From Sphingobacterium endophyticum (GTDB lineage: Bacteria; Bacteroidota; Bacteroidia; Sphingobacteriales; Sphingobacteriaceae), in assembly GCF_009733535.1 (NCBI RefSeq), contig NZ_SMMI01000004.1:1-64000 (forward strand): 64,000 bases of DNA. Direction: 5' to 3'. Made by a program: the position numbers and the translations under genes. Under the pieces are notes generated by a model. The model saw only the letters and a list, made by a program, of their open reading frames with translations, was not told where the DNA came from and ran no database searches. Shown here piece after piece: positions 18,255 to 28,134 of this stretch; within the stretch, counting starts at the first letter, position 1, and every line of letters starts with the position of its first letter.

Positions 18255-19601
18255 ATGTCAATGTCATTTATAATTGCCTGTGAAGGCGGAAAAAGAAAAA
18301 TCGCTGAACTTTTGTTAAACAATAACGAAGTAGACGTAACTTATGCCGATGAAAAAGGAAGAACTGCCCTTCATTACGCTGCTCATAGAGGATATATAGA
18401 TTTGGTAAAACTTCTTATTGAAAAAGGGTCTGACTATGATTACGAAGACCATCAAGGCGAAACTCCTCTTTTTTTTGCATGCCTCCAAAAACAAAAACAG
18501 ACTGCTCAATATTTAATCGATCAGGGTGCAAATGTCAATATAAACGATTTAAAAGGAAATAGCTTACTCCATCTTACCGCAGCCACTGGTCAAGCAGAAG
18601 TTGTAAAAACTCTTATCGAAAAAGGATTAGATGTCAACGCCGTTAATAACAATACAGAAACTCCTCTTATACTCGCTGTAATGAACAGGAGCCTGGAATC
18701 TGCAAAGATTTTATTGGACACTGCTGCAAATCTCAATAATAGTAATAAAACCGGAAATGCTGCACTTTTGTTAGCGGTAAAGAACCGACAACTTCCTATG
18801 GTAGAGCTTTTGATAGATAAAGGAGCTGAAATCAACCAAGCTAATGAATTCGGAGAATCTGCCCTCCTAGTAGCTTGTTACGAAGGAAATAAAGCATTGG
18901 TGAAATTATTATTAGAAAATGGAGCAGATGTAAATATAAGCTCCTCAGAAGGTATTTCCCCAATTTGGTATGCTTGCGCTCATAATCAAAAAGAAATTGT
19001 GAATTTACTGCTAGACAATGGTCTCGATGTAAACCATAGCAGACCTATCACTGGAAATGATCAGGCATTATACGGGTACTTAGATTATGTGGAAACAAAT
19101 AATAATCTCTCAGTAGATGCTCAATTCAATTTTAATCCAAAAGATGCACAAGGTGGTGAATCATTATTGCATCATGCCGTAAAAAATGGTCACCTAAGCA
19201 TGGTGAAATTATTAATAGAACGTGGTGCAAACATTGATTTACAAGATGAATCTGGTAATTCTGCCCTTCATTATGCTGCCGCTAATGGCAAAAAGGATGT
19301 GCTGAAATTCCTTCTTGAAAACAATGCTGATCCTCAATTAACTAATATAAAAGAACAAAAAGCAATCGATTATTCAAACATTAAAGGCTATAATGAAATT
19401 ACAGCGTTATTAATCCAATTTGGATCCACCCAAAGTGTAAATCAGAGTAGTCCCTCTCAACAAAATCATCCATCAAATAGTAATACAGGACCTGTCATGG
19501 ATAAGAAAAAAGCATTAATGGATCTGAAAGAACTTTTGGATGCTGGAATTTTGACTCAAGAGGAGTTTAATCAGGAAAAGAGTAAAATATTGGGTACATA
19601 A
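18255..19601 (+). CDS. Ankyrin-repeat protein with C-terminal SHOCT domain
   Basis: The 448-residue protein carries roughly eleven regular ankyrin repeats (about 1-390; for example GRTALHYAAHRGYIDLVKLL), a low-complexity Ser/Gln/Asn linker (about 392-415), and a C-terminal SHOCT module (about 418-447: LMDLKELLDAGILTQEEFNQ). SHOCT is a short helical module often found at protein ends, thought to mediate oligomerisation. There is no signal peptide. It is the last gene of a three-gene operon. The function of the whole is unknown. Confidence 0.9.
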   Translation: MSMSFIIACEGGKRKIAELLLNNNEVDVTYADEKGRTALHYAAHRGYIDLVKLLIEKGSDYDYEDHQGETPLFFACLQKQKQTAQYLIDQGANVNINDLKGNSLLHLTAATGQAEVVKTLIEKGLDVNAVNNNTETPLILAVMNRSLESAKILLDTAANLNNSNKTGNAALLLAVKNRQLPMVELLIDKGAEINQANEFGESALLVACYEGNKALVKLLLENGADVNISSSEGISPIWYACAHNQKEIVNLLLDNGLDVNHSRPITGNDQALYGYLDYVETNNNLSVDAQFNFNPKDAQGGESLLHHAVKNGHLSMVKLLIERGANIDLQDESGNSALHYAAANGKKDVLKFLLENNADPQLTNIKEQKAIDYSNIKGYNEITALLIQFGSTQSVNQSSPSQQNHPSNSNTGPVMDKKKALMDLKELLDAGILTQEEFNQEKSKILGT

Positions 19602-19728
19602 ACTTACTTTAGATAAAACTTATAACATAATTACTGTGTTTCAATAAAAAAATATTGATAGACAATACTTTTCATATAATTTGAAATAAACTTATACGTT
19701 AAATAATTAATTGTAAAACCAAATTATA

Positions 19729-20112
19729 ATGAACAATGTTGCTATAGGGTTATTAATACTTAGAATTTTCATTGGAGCGAGAATTCTTTATGGAGTTATT
19801 GACAATGTAATAAATTGGGACAAAATGAATGAATTTGCACAATTCCTATCTCAATATAAATTTCCATTCCCAATTGTATCAGCAATTACTTCTGTTGCAA
19901 TTCAACTTTTCTGCGGATTTTTAATATTAATCGGATGGCAAACTAAATGGTCATCATTGTTACTTTTCTTAAATTTCTTAATTGCATTAATAATGGTTCA
20001 TCTTCCAAATAAGGATTCAATAGAAGTGATGACCCCTGCCTTAGCAATGCTCTTTATATCCGCAGCACTAATATTTACTGGAGCAGGAAAATATTCTGTA
20101 GATAAAAATTAA
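19729..20112 (+). CDS. DoxX-family membrane protein
   Basis: The 127-residue protein has four hydrophobic segments and the DoxX pattern: LLILRIFIGARILYGV at the start, then FAQFLSQYKFPFP and the helix pair SVAIQLFCGFLILIG and LLLFLNFLIALIM. DoxX-like proteins are small membrane subunits linked to quinone or thiol redox systems; the partner is not identifiable here. The next gene starts 12 bases downstream. Confidence 0.85.
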   Translation: MNNVAIGLLILRIFIGARILYGVIDNVINWDKMNEFAQFLSQYKFPFPIVSAITSVAIQLFCGFLILIGWQTKWSSLLLFLNFLIALIMVHLPNKDSIEVMTPALAMLFISAALIFTGAGKYSVDKN

Positions 20113-20124
20113 TCATCATAAAAT

Positions 20125-20634
20125 ATGGAAACTAAAAACTTTTTTTACGGGAAAGAAAAAATGAATGCCTTGGCAATCAAATTCTTATTATTAGGAATTG
20201 CCGGATTAATAGGAATTTACTATATCTGGTTTGTTGAAGAAAGAATTTATTTAATTGGAAGAGTGGTTGTAGTCTTCTTAGCTTTGTTAGGAATTGGAGC
20301 ATTTATTTATTTGAAATTGTTCGGAAAAAAACCAAATGAAATTGCTTTGTCAATTAGTCCTCAAGGTATTAAATCAAACACTACTCCTGTTCTGAATGCT
20401 GCAGATTTAATTGAATGGACCGACATCACAAATGTATTCTATGTAGGGAATACCATAGATATTGAGGTTATTGATCCAAATAAATATGCTGATAGAATGA
20501 AAAACTTCTTCGTGAGAGACACTTATATGAAAGCAATGAAAGGAATTTTTAGAATTTCATTAAATGAGGTGAATGCCCCAGAAAAAGAACTTGCCGAAAC
20601 CTTGAATCCTTATCTGAATAAATTGAATAACTAA
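20125..20634 (+). CDS. Two-TM protein with PH-like domain (STM3941-like)
   Basis: The 169-residue protein has two adjacent transmembrane helices (about 15-65), then a soluble domain with ALSISPQGI and DLIEWTDITNVFYVGNTIDI. This order matches the STM3941/PH-like small membrane proteins in which a hydrophobic pair precedes a beta-rich domain. A downstream ATG (MNALAIK) would shorten it by 12 residues. Function is unknown. It is probably co-transcribed with DoxX. Confidence 0.72.
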   Translation: METKNFFYGKEKMNALAIKFLLLGIAGLIGIYYIWFVEERIYLIGRVVVVFLALLGIGAFIYLKLFGKKPNEIALSISPQGIKSNTTPVLNAADLIEWTDITNVFYVGNTIDIEVIDPNKYADRMKNFFVRDTYMKAMKGIFRISLNEVNAPEKELAETLNPYLNKLNN

Positions 20635-20727
20635 AACCTTTGTGTACCTGTATTCAGGTAATTTAAAAAAAACACTGCTGTTTAAGATCTTATATTTTAG
20701 ATTTGTAATTCACTAAAATAACCTTAT

Positions 20728-21393
20728 ATGAAAAAACAGTTCTTATTTGCATCAATAATTTTAAGCAGTACTTTATTCTTTGCTTGCGGAAACAACAATA
20801 ATTCCTCCGAATCCAATGATGCTGAGGAAACTGATGAAAAAAGTGTTATTGAAAATTTAAGTGATGCCGGCGATGCAGTTAAAGGATTAAGCGGCTTAGA
20901 AAAAGCAATGAAGGATGTCGAAACACAAACTAATGCTTTAAAAGCAAAATCTCCAGTTACTAATGACGAACTTAAAAACGTCCTTCCTGAAAGCTTAGAC
21001 GGTTTGAAAAGAAAATCAATCCGTGTTGGTGACTCTGCATCCCTTGGAATCTCAACAGCAAATGCATCCTATGAAAATGAAGATGGATCAAAAACATTGG
21101 ACATATCTATTATGGATGGCGCAGGTGAAGCAGCTAGTGCTATTACAGGATTGGCATTTTATGGATTTAATACAGATTCCGAAGAAATATCCGATGATAG
21201 AACCGAAAAAACTACTGAATTCAAAGGTCAACGTGCTAAATTAACTGAATCTAAATACAACGAAGAATTAACATCAACAATTGAATGGATTCAAAAAAAA
21301 CGATATTTAATGAAGATTGAAGGTAAAACTTATACGATTGATCAATTAGGTAATCTAATGGACAAACTCAATCTTGATAAACTTCCTGAATAA
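20728..21393 (+). CDS. Lipoprotein of unknown function
   Basis: The 221-residue protein has a lipoprotein signal with the lipobox LFFAC (Cys about 20), then an Asn/Ser/Glu-rich linker and a soluble domain (about 70-221) with LDGLKRKSIRVGD and TLDISIMDGAGEAASAI. I do not recognise a family. The +2 residue is Gly, which does not mark retention or export in this phylum. A TAnnTTTG -7 element (TAGATTTG, 20698-20705) lies 22 bases upstream. Confidence 0.78.
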   Translation: MKKQFLFASIILSSTLFFACGNNNNSSESNDAEETDEKSVIENLSDAGDAVKGLSGLEKAMKDVETQTNALKAKSPVTNDELKNVLPESLDGLKRKSIRVGDSASLGISTANASYENEDGSKTLDISIMDGAGEAASAITGLAFYGFNTDSEEISDDRTEKTTEFKGQRAKLTESKYNEELTSTIEWIQKKRYLMKIEGKTYTIDQLGNLMDKLNLDKLPE

Positions 21394-21417
21394 AATTTTA
21401 TACTAAAACTATTTAAT

Positions 21418-21447
21418 AAGGCCATTTAATTCAATGGCCTTTTTTTA
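21418..21447 (+). terminator. Intrinsic terminator of the lipoprotein gene
   Basis: A 9-bp stem (21418-21426 with 21433-21441, 6-base loop) is followed by a T-run. It lies between the lipoprotein gene and the convergent GH92 gene and may serve both. Confidence 0.88.
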
Positions 21448-21472
21448 ATCCTATAAAATCTAAATTTATGTA

Positions 21473-23782
21473 CTAACTTTTTTTAGGCTTAGAGGACATT
21501 ATAAACTGAAGCTCTCCACCCTCTGCTATTTCTTCATGTGGAAGCTTAAATCCAAGCACCTCTTTTCCATTCCAGAAGACCTTAGTTACATATACATTTT
21601 TCTCAGACTGATTCTTTGCCACAATCTTCAATAATTTCCCGTTTTCTAATTGAATTTCAGCCGATTTTACTAATGGACTGCCTATCCAATACATCGGTTC
21701 TCCCGGTGCAACTGGATAAAAACCTAGTGAACTAAATAAATACCAAGCTGACATCTGACCACAATCATCATTCCCCCCTAAACCCGCAGGTCCATTATGA
21801 TATTGATTCCGGATTATTTGCCTTATACGCGCTTGAGATTTCCATGGACTTTTTGTTACATTATATAAATACGCAACATGATGAGATGGCTCATTGCCAT
21901 GTACATAATTCCCAATAATACCCTCTCTAGTAATATCTTCCGTATTTTCAAAATAGTGGTCTGGTAGATGCATACTGAATAGTGAATCCAAATAGTTTTC
22001 AAAACGAGATATTCCTCCCATGGTCTCCATTAACTCTACTGGCTGATGCGGAACATACAAAGTGTAATTCCAGGTATTTCCTTCTATAAATCCTTGCCCA
22101 TGAGTGTCTAATACATCAAATTTCTCCCTAAATTTCCCTTGACTATCCTTTGGTCGCATAAAACCAATACGCTCGTCATAAAGATTACGCCAATTCCCTG
22201 CTCGCTTAGTAAATTCTGCAGCAATTTCTTTTTTGCCTAGTTTCTCAGCTAATTGTGCTATACACCAATCATCATATGCATATTCTAAGGTATTTGATAC
22301 TGAGGTCCCATTTTTATCATCAGGTACATAACCTAAATCAATATAATCTCCTATTCCTTCATATCTCCGTGAATTGGCCGTCTCAACACATGCAGATAAT
22401 GCAGCTTCTGCATCACCTTTATAAACACCCTTCATGATAGCATCTACAACTACAGATACTGAATGATATCCACTCATACACCAATTCTCATTTGCATAAT
22501 GTGACCATATTGGCAACATCCCTAAAACAGATTGACTATGGTGGGCCATCATCGATGAAACCATATCTGAATTCCTTTGTGGAGAAACTAAGTTTAACCA
22601 TGGATGAAAGGCTCGAAATGTATCCCATAATGAAAATGAAGTGTAGTTCGTAAATCCATCTGCTACATGAACTTCCTGATCTAAACCTTTATATTCCCCA
22701 TTTAAATCCATATAAACCGTGGGCATTAAATTAGCATGATAAACAGAAGTATAAAAATTAACTAAGTCTTCCTTGTTCAGCATTTCTACTTTAAACTTAT
22801 TTAATTCCTTATTCCAATCCTCTTTCCCTTTGGAAACAATCCTATCAAAGTTCCAATCCGCTGTCTCAACCTCCATATTTGATAATGCATTTTTCATACT
22901 AACTGGACTTAATGCCACTTTCAAACCAATTTGCTCGCCTTCTTTGGTATCAAAATCTAAATGCATCTTAATGTTATGAGCAGCCAATTCTGGAAAATTA
23001 TTCTCTTGATCAAATTTCCTCCAAAATCCTTTATACTGAACATCCTTATCTAAATATTTTGCCCCATAATTCTTAAATGGTTTAGACGTCTTAATCGCAA
23101 AGTAAACTGTCCTTGTTCTTGCCCATCCATTGGTTTGACGATATCCAGTTATCGTTGAATCATTTAGTACTCTCACAAACGTCCAAACATTCTTTCCCTC
23201 ATAATTATAAATCCCAGAGGTAAGATCTAAAATTAAATGCGATTGGTCTGATGAAGGAAATGTATATCGATGCATTCCAACTCGCGTACTAGTCGTTAGT
23301 TCTGCCTTAATATTATGCTTATCAAGCTTAACGCTATAGTAATTCGCCTCCGAAATCTCATTATCATGACTATATTTAGATCGATATCCATTCTCCGGAT
23401 GGTCCTTCGTCCCTGGGTTTAGTTGAACTTTCCCTTGGGTTGGCATCACTAGAATATCCCCTAAATCAGAATGACCTGTTCCTGAAAAATGTGTATGGCT
23501 AAATCCTACTATCGTCGGATCATCATATTGATATCCTGCACAATATTTATAAACATCGCCGGTATATTTTCCATTAACTGCATATGGAATCGTATCTGTT
23601 TCAGGACTTAATTGTATAGACCCAAACGGAACTGTGGCGCCAGGAAATGTATGCCCCATCTTTGCTGTACCAATTAATGGCTTAACATATTGACTTAAAT
23701 TTGTTTGTTGAGAAAACCCTATCACAGGTAATAGGATTACCATAAAAATACCAGCTAACTTCTTATATTTATTATTTATCAT
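21473..23782 (-). CDS. Secreted GH92 alpha-mannosidase
   Basis: With the ATG at 23782 (a TTG two codons upstream is less likely) the product has 769 residues and a signal peptide ending near GFSQ. It has the GH92 N-terminal beta domain and the (alpha/alpha)6 catalytic domain. GH92 hallmarks are TFPGATVPFGSIQLSPET near residue 45, WDTFRAFHPW, YVHGNEPSHHVAYLY containing the catalytic acid Glu, and GGNDDCGQMSAWYLFSSLGF. GH92 enzymes are calcium-dependent exo-alpha-mannosidases acting on N-glycans or yeast mannan; linkage specificity cannot be read. Two further secreted hydrolases follow upstream on the same strand, but with terminators between them. Confidence 0.95.
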   Translation of the reverse strand: MINNKYKKLAGIFMVILLPVIGFSQQTNLSQYVKPLIGTAKMGHTFPGATVPFGSIQLSPETDTIPYAVNGKYTGDVYKYCAGYQYDDPTIVGFSHTHFSGTGHSDLGDILVMPTQGKVQLNPGTKDHPENGYRSKYSHDNEISEANYYSVKLDKHNIKAELTTSTRVGMHRYTFPSSDQSHLILDLTSGIYNYEGKNVWTFVRVLNDSTITGYRQTNGWARTRTVYFAIKTSKPFKNYGAKYLDKDVQYKGFWRKFDQENNFPELAAHNIKMHLDFDTKEGEQIGLKVALSPVSMKNALSNMEVETADWNFDRIVSKGKEDWNKELNKFKVEMLNKEDLVNFYTSVYHANLMPTVYMDLNGEYKGLDQEVHVADGFTNYTSFSLWDTFRAFHPWLNLVSPQRNSDMVSSMMAHHSQSVLGMLPIWSHYANENWCMSGYHSVSVVVDAIMKGVYKGDAEAALSACVETANSRRYEGIGDYIDLGYVPDDKNGTSVSNTLEYAYDDWCIAQLAEKLGKKEIAAEFTKRAGNWRNLYDERIGFMRPKDSQGKFREKFDVLDTHGQGFIEGNTWNYTLYVPHQPVELMETMGGISRFENYLDSLFSMHLPDHYFENTEDITREGIIGNYVHGNEPSHHVAYLYNVTKSPWKSQARIRQIIRNQYHNGPAGLGGNDDCGQMSAWYLFSSLGFYPVAPGEPMYWIGSPLVKSAEIQLENGKLLKIVAKNQSEKNVYVTKVFWNGKEVLGFKLPHEEIAEGGELQFIMSSKPKKS

Positions 23783-23922
23783 TTTCAAAGAATCTTATTT
23801 AATTTAAAATGGGTTTATAAGCTACTAAATCGATAATGTTATCATCAAATATATCTAAAACATTCTTCAAATTATATTTATAAAACTAATTTATATCCAA
23901 TAAAAAGCTTCCATATAGTCAT

Positions 23923-23954
23923 AAAAAAAGGTGACTCCAAAATAGAATCACCTT
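23923..23954 (-). terminator. Intrinsic terminator of the clan-D-like hydrolase gene
   Basis: A stem AAGGTGA/TCACCTT (23928-23934 with 23948-23954) is followed on the minus strand by seven Ts. It sits just past the stop of the 719-residue hydrolase gene, so GH92 is expected to have its own promoter. Confidence 0.8.
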
Positions 23955-23960
23955 CTTTAA

Positions 23961-26120
23961 TTATTTTAAGGTAAACCATGTATACCCGTTCGCAGGAATC
24001 TTGACGGGAAGATTTATTTTATAATCCCTAGTTATCTCATATTTCAAACTATTCTTTTCCTCAAATGAAATATTTACCTCATCGCTTAATCCTGTGTAAT
24101 AAACAGGCAATTCAATCGTAATATTCATCTCCTTATCAGTAGGATTATAAATCATTCCTAATCCTTTTTCTTTTCCAGATGGATCTACATGTAATATTCC
24201 ATCCCAATCCCGTCCATCTGCTCTTCTTAGATGTATAATATCTTGATTCAAAATATCTCTATATTTTTTATACCAATCTATAACTTCAATTACAGTAGAC
24301 TTTGTTCTTTCCGTATCGTATAGTCTCGGCCCACGATAACATGCTTGAATTCCTGAACCATAATACTGCATCATCAATTGCTTATAATCTTCAAGGTGAT
24401 CATTTAATGGCTCCAAAACCGCATCCGCTCCTCCTCCATGATAAGCCGTCAAGGGAACAAAACCCCAACCCATCGAGGGTGTTTTCTCCCATGTACCATC
24501 ATATATATTCTGGCGATTTAAAATCTTCTGCTGATCTCTACTTAATGAAAAATTAACCTCCCTATAGCCTAACGCAATTTTATTAGTCCCATCTAAAAAG
24601 TACCAATCTGGTGCATTGATGTATACTCCCATTTTATTTAATTCATGAAAAATCGATTTCTGAATTTCCATTTGTGCCCATTGTGAATCCTCTAAACCTT
24701 CATGCCCTGGATGATCATGTGATGCACAGACATCTCCTGGATAGGGACCGTCCATTTCCAAAATACTAAATCCTGTATTCCTGAAAAAATCCTTAATCGC
24801 TTTGGCATAATCCAAACCCCATTGACTACCAAAACAAGGTGCATTACCAAAAAATGCCCCTCCTGGCTTTCCCGTTCTTGGATTAATTACATCCGTTTCT
24901 GCATTAATTGTCCTTGAACTAAATAAGGTATATCCCCCTAATTTTATACCCTTAGATTTTGCATAGTCTGCTAATGATTTCCATTCCTTATGGTTTTCCG
25001 CCGTGTTCAACTCCATCCTTAAATGACTCCCAAAACTCAAAATTACCGCCTCATAACCAGTTGCTGCACATTGATCTATCGCTGTAATTACCTCTTCCCT
25101 GTTTTTGCTCACTAAATGCATAAATATTGGATTGGCATTCGTCCATGGTGTCAACTTTCTGTACATTTTCCGAATCGCCAACCCTCGCCTTTCATGATCT
25201 TCACTATCATGTAATAGCTCAAAGGTTTTCACTGAGGTAAATCTCCCTTTTGGGGAGATGTTTATCTTTGAAACATCCTTAGGGTAAACCAATGCTTTCG
25301 CCGGAGTCGTTAAATAATAATTTACTTGGGATGTATATGTAGAATCTGTCTCCCAATGTAAAGTTTGATCTGAAAGCCTGTATTTCATAGCATTGTTAAA
25401 TGCATAATTCGTCTCAAAATAAATCCCAGACTGCTTTAACATATCTTCCTTGCTCCCAACAACTGCAGACTCCCCTTCTACTAATGAAAGCACCTCATTG
25501 ACAACTCGATTAACTTGTATTTCTCTTCCACTATCATTAACTACCTCTACCCATTTTCGTAAAACTGGTAATCCATCATAAATTTCATAATGAACCTCTA
25601 TGACGATGCCTTTCAGATCCGAATGAATGAATTCCAAAATCAAACCCTTTCCTCCTGCCGATTCCTTTGAACCTGACCAGAACGGACCTCTGTCTTGTAT
25701 TGAAGCCTCTAAAGGCACTATTTTTGAAGCTCTAAAAGTAAATGCCTCTGGATTGGCTTTAAAATCAGACAACCATTCGTTTAGTAAATAAGCCTTTTCC
25801 TTCTGTCCTTTTAGCCCGCCTACTTCATATTCTTTCCCATTTATATTAACATAGGCCTCCGGCTCCACAGATCTGATCAATTGCTGACCATTGCTAAGAT
25901 TTCGATAATCATAACAAACTAGATTATCTGCCTTTTTAAATGCTCGTTCAATTAAACCATTTGTTAATAAAATGTCTGAACCGTTCTCTTTAATTGTTGC
26001 CTCGAATCCCTTAGGCTGGATTAACCAATCTACCTTCGGCTTTCCTCCTTGCGCTAAACAAAATTGGCTGATGGAAATAGTGAATAATGTAATTAGGATT
26101 AGTTTAGGATTGATTCTCAT
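23961..26120 (-). CDS. Secreted glycoside hydrolase, GH36/clan GH-D-like
   Basis: The 719-residue protein has a signal peptide (about 1-23). Next comes a beta-sandwich domain (about 30-290) with an FEATIKENGSDILLTNGLIE start reminiscent of GH36/GH97 super-sandwich domains. A catalytic barrel follows (about 310-620) with YEAVILSFGSHLRMEL, ILEMDGPYPGD and ACYRGPRLYD, and a C-terminal beta domain ends in GYTWFTLK. The Asp in EMDGPYPGD lies where GH-D enzymes place the nucleophile. I cannot assign a numbered family. It is flanked by a GH92 and a GH123-like gene, suggesting a role in the same glycan pathway. Confidence 0.65.
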   Translation of the reverse strand: MRINPKLILITLFTISISQFCLAQGGKPKVDWLIQPKGFEATIKENGSDILLTNGLIERAFKKADNLVCYDYRNLSNGQQLIRSVEPEAYVNINGKEYEVGGLKGQKEKAYLLNEWLSDFKANPEAFTFRASKIVPLEASIQDRGPFWSGSKESAGGKGLILEFIHSDLKGIVIEVHYEIYDGLPVLRKWVEVVNDSGREIQVNRVVNEVLSLVEGESAVVGSKEDMLKQSGIYFETNYAFNNAMKYRLSDQTLHWETDSTYTSQVNYYLTTPAKALVYPKDVSKINISPKGRFTSVKTFELLHDSEDHERRGLAIRKMYRKLTPWTNANPIFMHLVSKNREEVITAIDQCAATGYEAVILSFGSHLRMELNTAENHKEWKSLADYAKSKGIKLGGYTLFSSRTINAETDVINPRTGKPGGAFFGNAPCFGSQWGLDYAKAIKDFFRNTGFSILEMDGPYPGDVCASHDHPGHEGLEDSQWAQMEIQKSIFHELNKMGVYINAPDWYFLDGTNKIALGYREVNFSLSRDQQKILNRQNIYDGTWEKTPSMGWGFVPLTAYHGGGADAVLEPLNDHLEDYKQLMMQYYGSGIQACYRGPRLYDTERTKSTVIEVIDWYKKYRDILNQDIIHLRRADGRDWDGILHVDPSGKEKGLGMIYNPTDKEMNITIELPVYYTGLSDEVNISFEEKNSLKYEITRDYKINLPVKIPANGYTWFTLK

Positions 26121-26132
26121 ATGTCTTTTTAT

Positions 26133-26163
26133 AAAAAAGGGCAGACGTCAATTTGATCTGCCC
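26133..26163 (-). terminator. Intrinsic terminator of the GH123-like gene
   Basis: Stem GGGCAGA/TCTGCCC (26139-26145 with 26157-26163) followed on the minus strand by TTTTTT. It lies between the GH123-like stop and the next hydrolase start, so these genes are not simply one operon. Confidence 0.85.
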
Positions 26164-26186
26164 AAAATTTGTTAATAACCTCTTTT

Positions 26187-27968
26187 TTAAAGAGTTTTTG
26201 AAATATTGTTAAGTAATTCTTTAGCTTCATTCAAATCTTCATTCCAACCTTCAAATCTTTGGTTGGCTTCCATTTTGTGAATAGCGGATTGAAACAGGTC
26301 TAAATTTTTCTGATCTTTCTTTTCCTTTAATGCTTTTATGACAATCCTTGCCTTTTCATAATCTTGAATTCCTTCAAGCATTCTTTCATATCGAATCGAT
26401 GACCTTCCTTTAGGATAAACTATGTAAGTATCTCCTGCTGGCCATGTCCTGAACCTGGAATCTTGTAATGGGTTTTCAACCCATGAATTATAAGCCCATC
26501 TCAACATCCCATCAAAGCCTGTGGCTAATGCATACCAACCTAAATAGGTCGATTCTGCCGGTTCTGAAAATGTAAACTGATTTGGAAACCCATCTGAACA
26601 ACAGATATAAAATGTACTATTTAATCCTCTCTCCTTCCGGGAAATAATATCCTCCTTGGAATATGGATGACCTACTGAAATACTGATATCCTCTGAATTT
26701 GGAAATCGCTGATAGGTTTTCTGATTGTCCGCATACGAAATACCAATTTTTGGAGCAACTTTCTCTAGTAAGGCAATTGCTGCATCCATTTGCTCTCGTT
26801 CTCGCTCATCCATAGCTATGTTCGTTTTTTCTAACCAGCCTTTGGAATCAAGATGCTTTACAAAATCCTTTAAAAATGGGGTCCATAGATCTTCAAAAAT
26901 CGGAGTGCCAGGTTTTGCAACTACATTAACCATGGAATTATTGGACGCATCTTTATAATGTATTTCATTATTCCATGGAATTATTGAATAACAATTAATC
27001 ATATCCTCAACCCCTAAATCCATCATAAAATCCACCCATTTATCAAAAACCTTATAGTCATACGTCCAACTTCCATCCGTATTTTTAGTCCAACTAATCA
27101 TATCGGCATATGGATCATAAGTCTGAACATTCCAAGGATCTTTATTAAGTGTAGTGGTAATAACCTTTTGACCCGCATCCGCCAATAGCTTCATTACTGG
27201 CTTCATCGCTGCAAAATGGGCATCACTCCACATTGCCAATCCTTCAACCCGAGCAACTGAGGATGGATGTTGCCATTGATCTAAATGATAGGTCCATTCT
27301 GAGGATTTTGGAAGAATTTGATTGATCACTTCAACCTCTAATGCTAACTTCTCTGTTTTTTGTCCTTTCCCACTTATGAGGATTTCACCTATATAATTCC
27401 CAGATTTCGCTTCGGAAGGTATATCAACACTTATCCATACTGGTCGTGCTGTTTTTCCCGAAATATTAAATGATGTCAAATTGTCAAGCATATCTGCTGA
27501 TAATGACGAGGCAAAATCCTCAGGTTTCCGATGACCACATCCTCCTGCAAACTCATCTGTCATTACGTACCTGACAAACCTAGCTTTCGTTGAAGAACTT
27601 AAAATCTTCGACTTATCTTTTGAAACAAAGTCCGAAATATGAACCTCTACATCCTCTACATCAGTCTTTGACCATAACAGAACCTGAGCAGATAGCTTTT
27701 CTCCTTTCCATCCCTTAATAAGAACCCTATTCTGTTTTTCAATTTCTGGTGCCAAGGATTTTGCAAAGCGTTTATCAACTGTTACAAAGGAACTTTGTAA
27801 GCCTGAACCAACTTTCGACCAATCTGAATTAACATCTCCAGTTGGATCTGCTAGCTCTACAAATGTCTCCGACAGCCCTGGTTTTGACTGCGAAAAACCT
27901 GTTGAAAAATTTAATAATGTGCTACTTAGGGCAAGTAATATAACCCAATGTGGTTTATTGATTATCAT
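26187..27968 (-). CDS. Secreted DUF4091 / GH123-like glycoside hydrolase
   Basis: The ATG at 27968 gives 593 residues with a signal peptide ending near GFSQ. A longer frame to 28031 adds an unlikely leader. The N-terminal beta domain (about 30-215) is followed by a TIM-barrel-like DUF4091 region related to GH123 (about 220-560). GH123 enzymes are beta-N-acetylgalactosaminidases using substrate-assisted catalysis through an Asp-Glu pair; here IAMDERE (about residue 385) supplies an adjacent Asp-Glu. Activity on GalNAc-containing glycans is inferred. It sits in a run of secreted hydrolases. Confidence 0.8.
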   Translation of the reverse strand: MIINKPHWVILLALSSTLLNFSTGFSQSKPGLSETFVELADPTGDVNSDWSKVGSGLQSSFVTVDKRFAKSLAPEIEKQNRVLIKGWKGEKLSAQVLLWSKTDVEDVEVHISDFVSKDKSKILSSSTKARFVRYVMTDEFAGGCGHRKPEDFASSLSADMLDNLTSFNISGKTARPVWISVDIPSEAKSGNYIGEILISGKGQKTEKLALEVEVINQILPKSSEWTYHLDQWQHPSSVARVEGLAMWSDAHFAAMKPVMKLLADAGQKVITTTLNKDPWNVQTYDPYADMISWTKNTDGSWTYDYKVFDKWVDFMMDLGVEDMINCYSIIPWNNEIHYKDASNNSMVNVVAKPGTPIFEDLWTPFLKDFVKHLDSKGWLEKTNIAMDEREREQMDAAIALLEKVAPKIGISYADNQKTYQRFPNSEDISISVGHPYSKEDIISRKERGLNSTFYICCSDGFPNQFTFSEPAESTYLGWYALATGFDGMLRWAYNSWVENPLQDSRFRTWPAGDTYIVYPKGRSSIRYERMLEGIQDYEKARIVIKALKEKKDQKNLDLFQSAIHKMEANQRFEGWNEDLNEAKELLNNISKTL

Positions 27969-28134
27969 CTTGAATAGTTTAGTTGACCTTAGTGAATTTC
28001 CAAATAGGAATTCTCCATTTCCGGAATACAATATACAGGTTTATAATGAATTGTTTACATTATTTAGTATTTGTAAACAAAATTTTATTTATATTATTCT
28101 TTTAATGCCAATACGAAATCAGTCTTATTATTAA

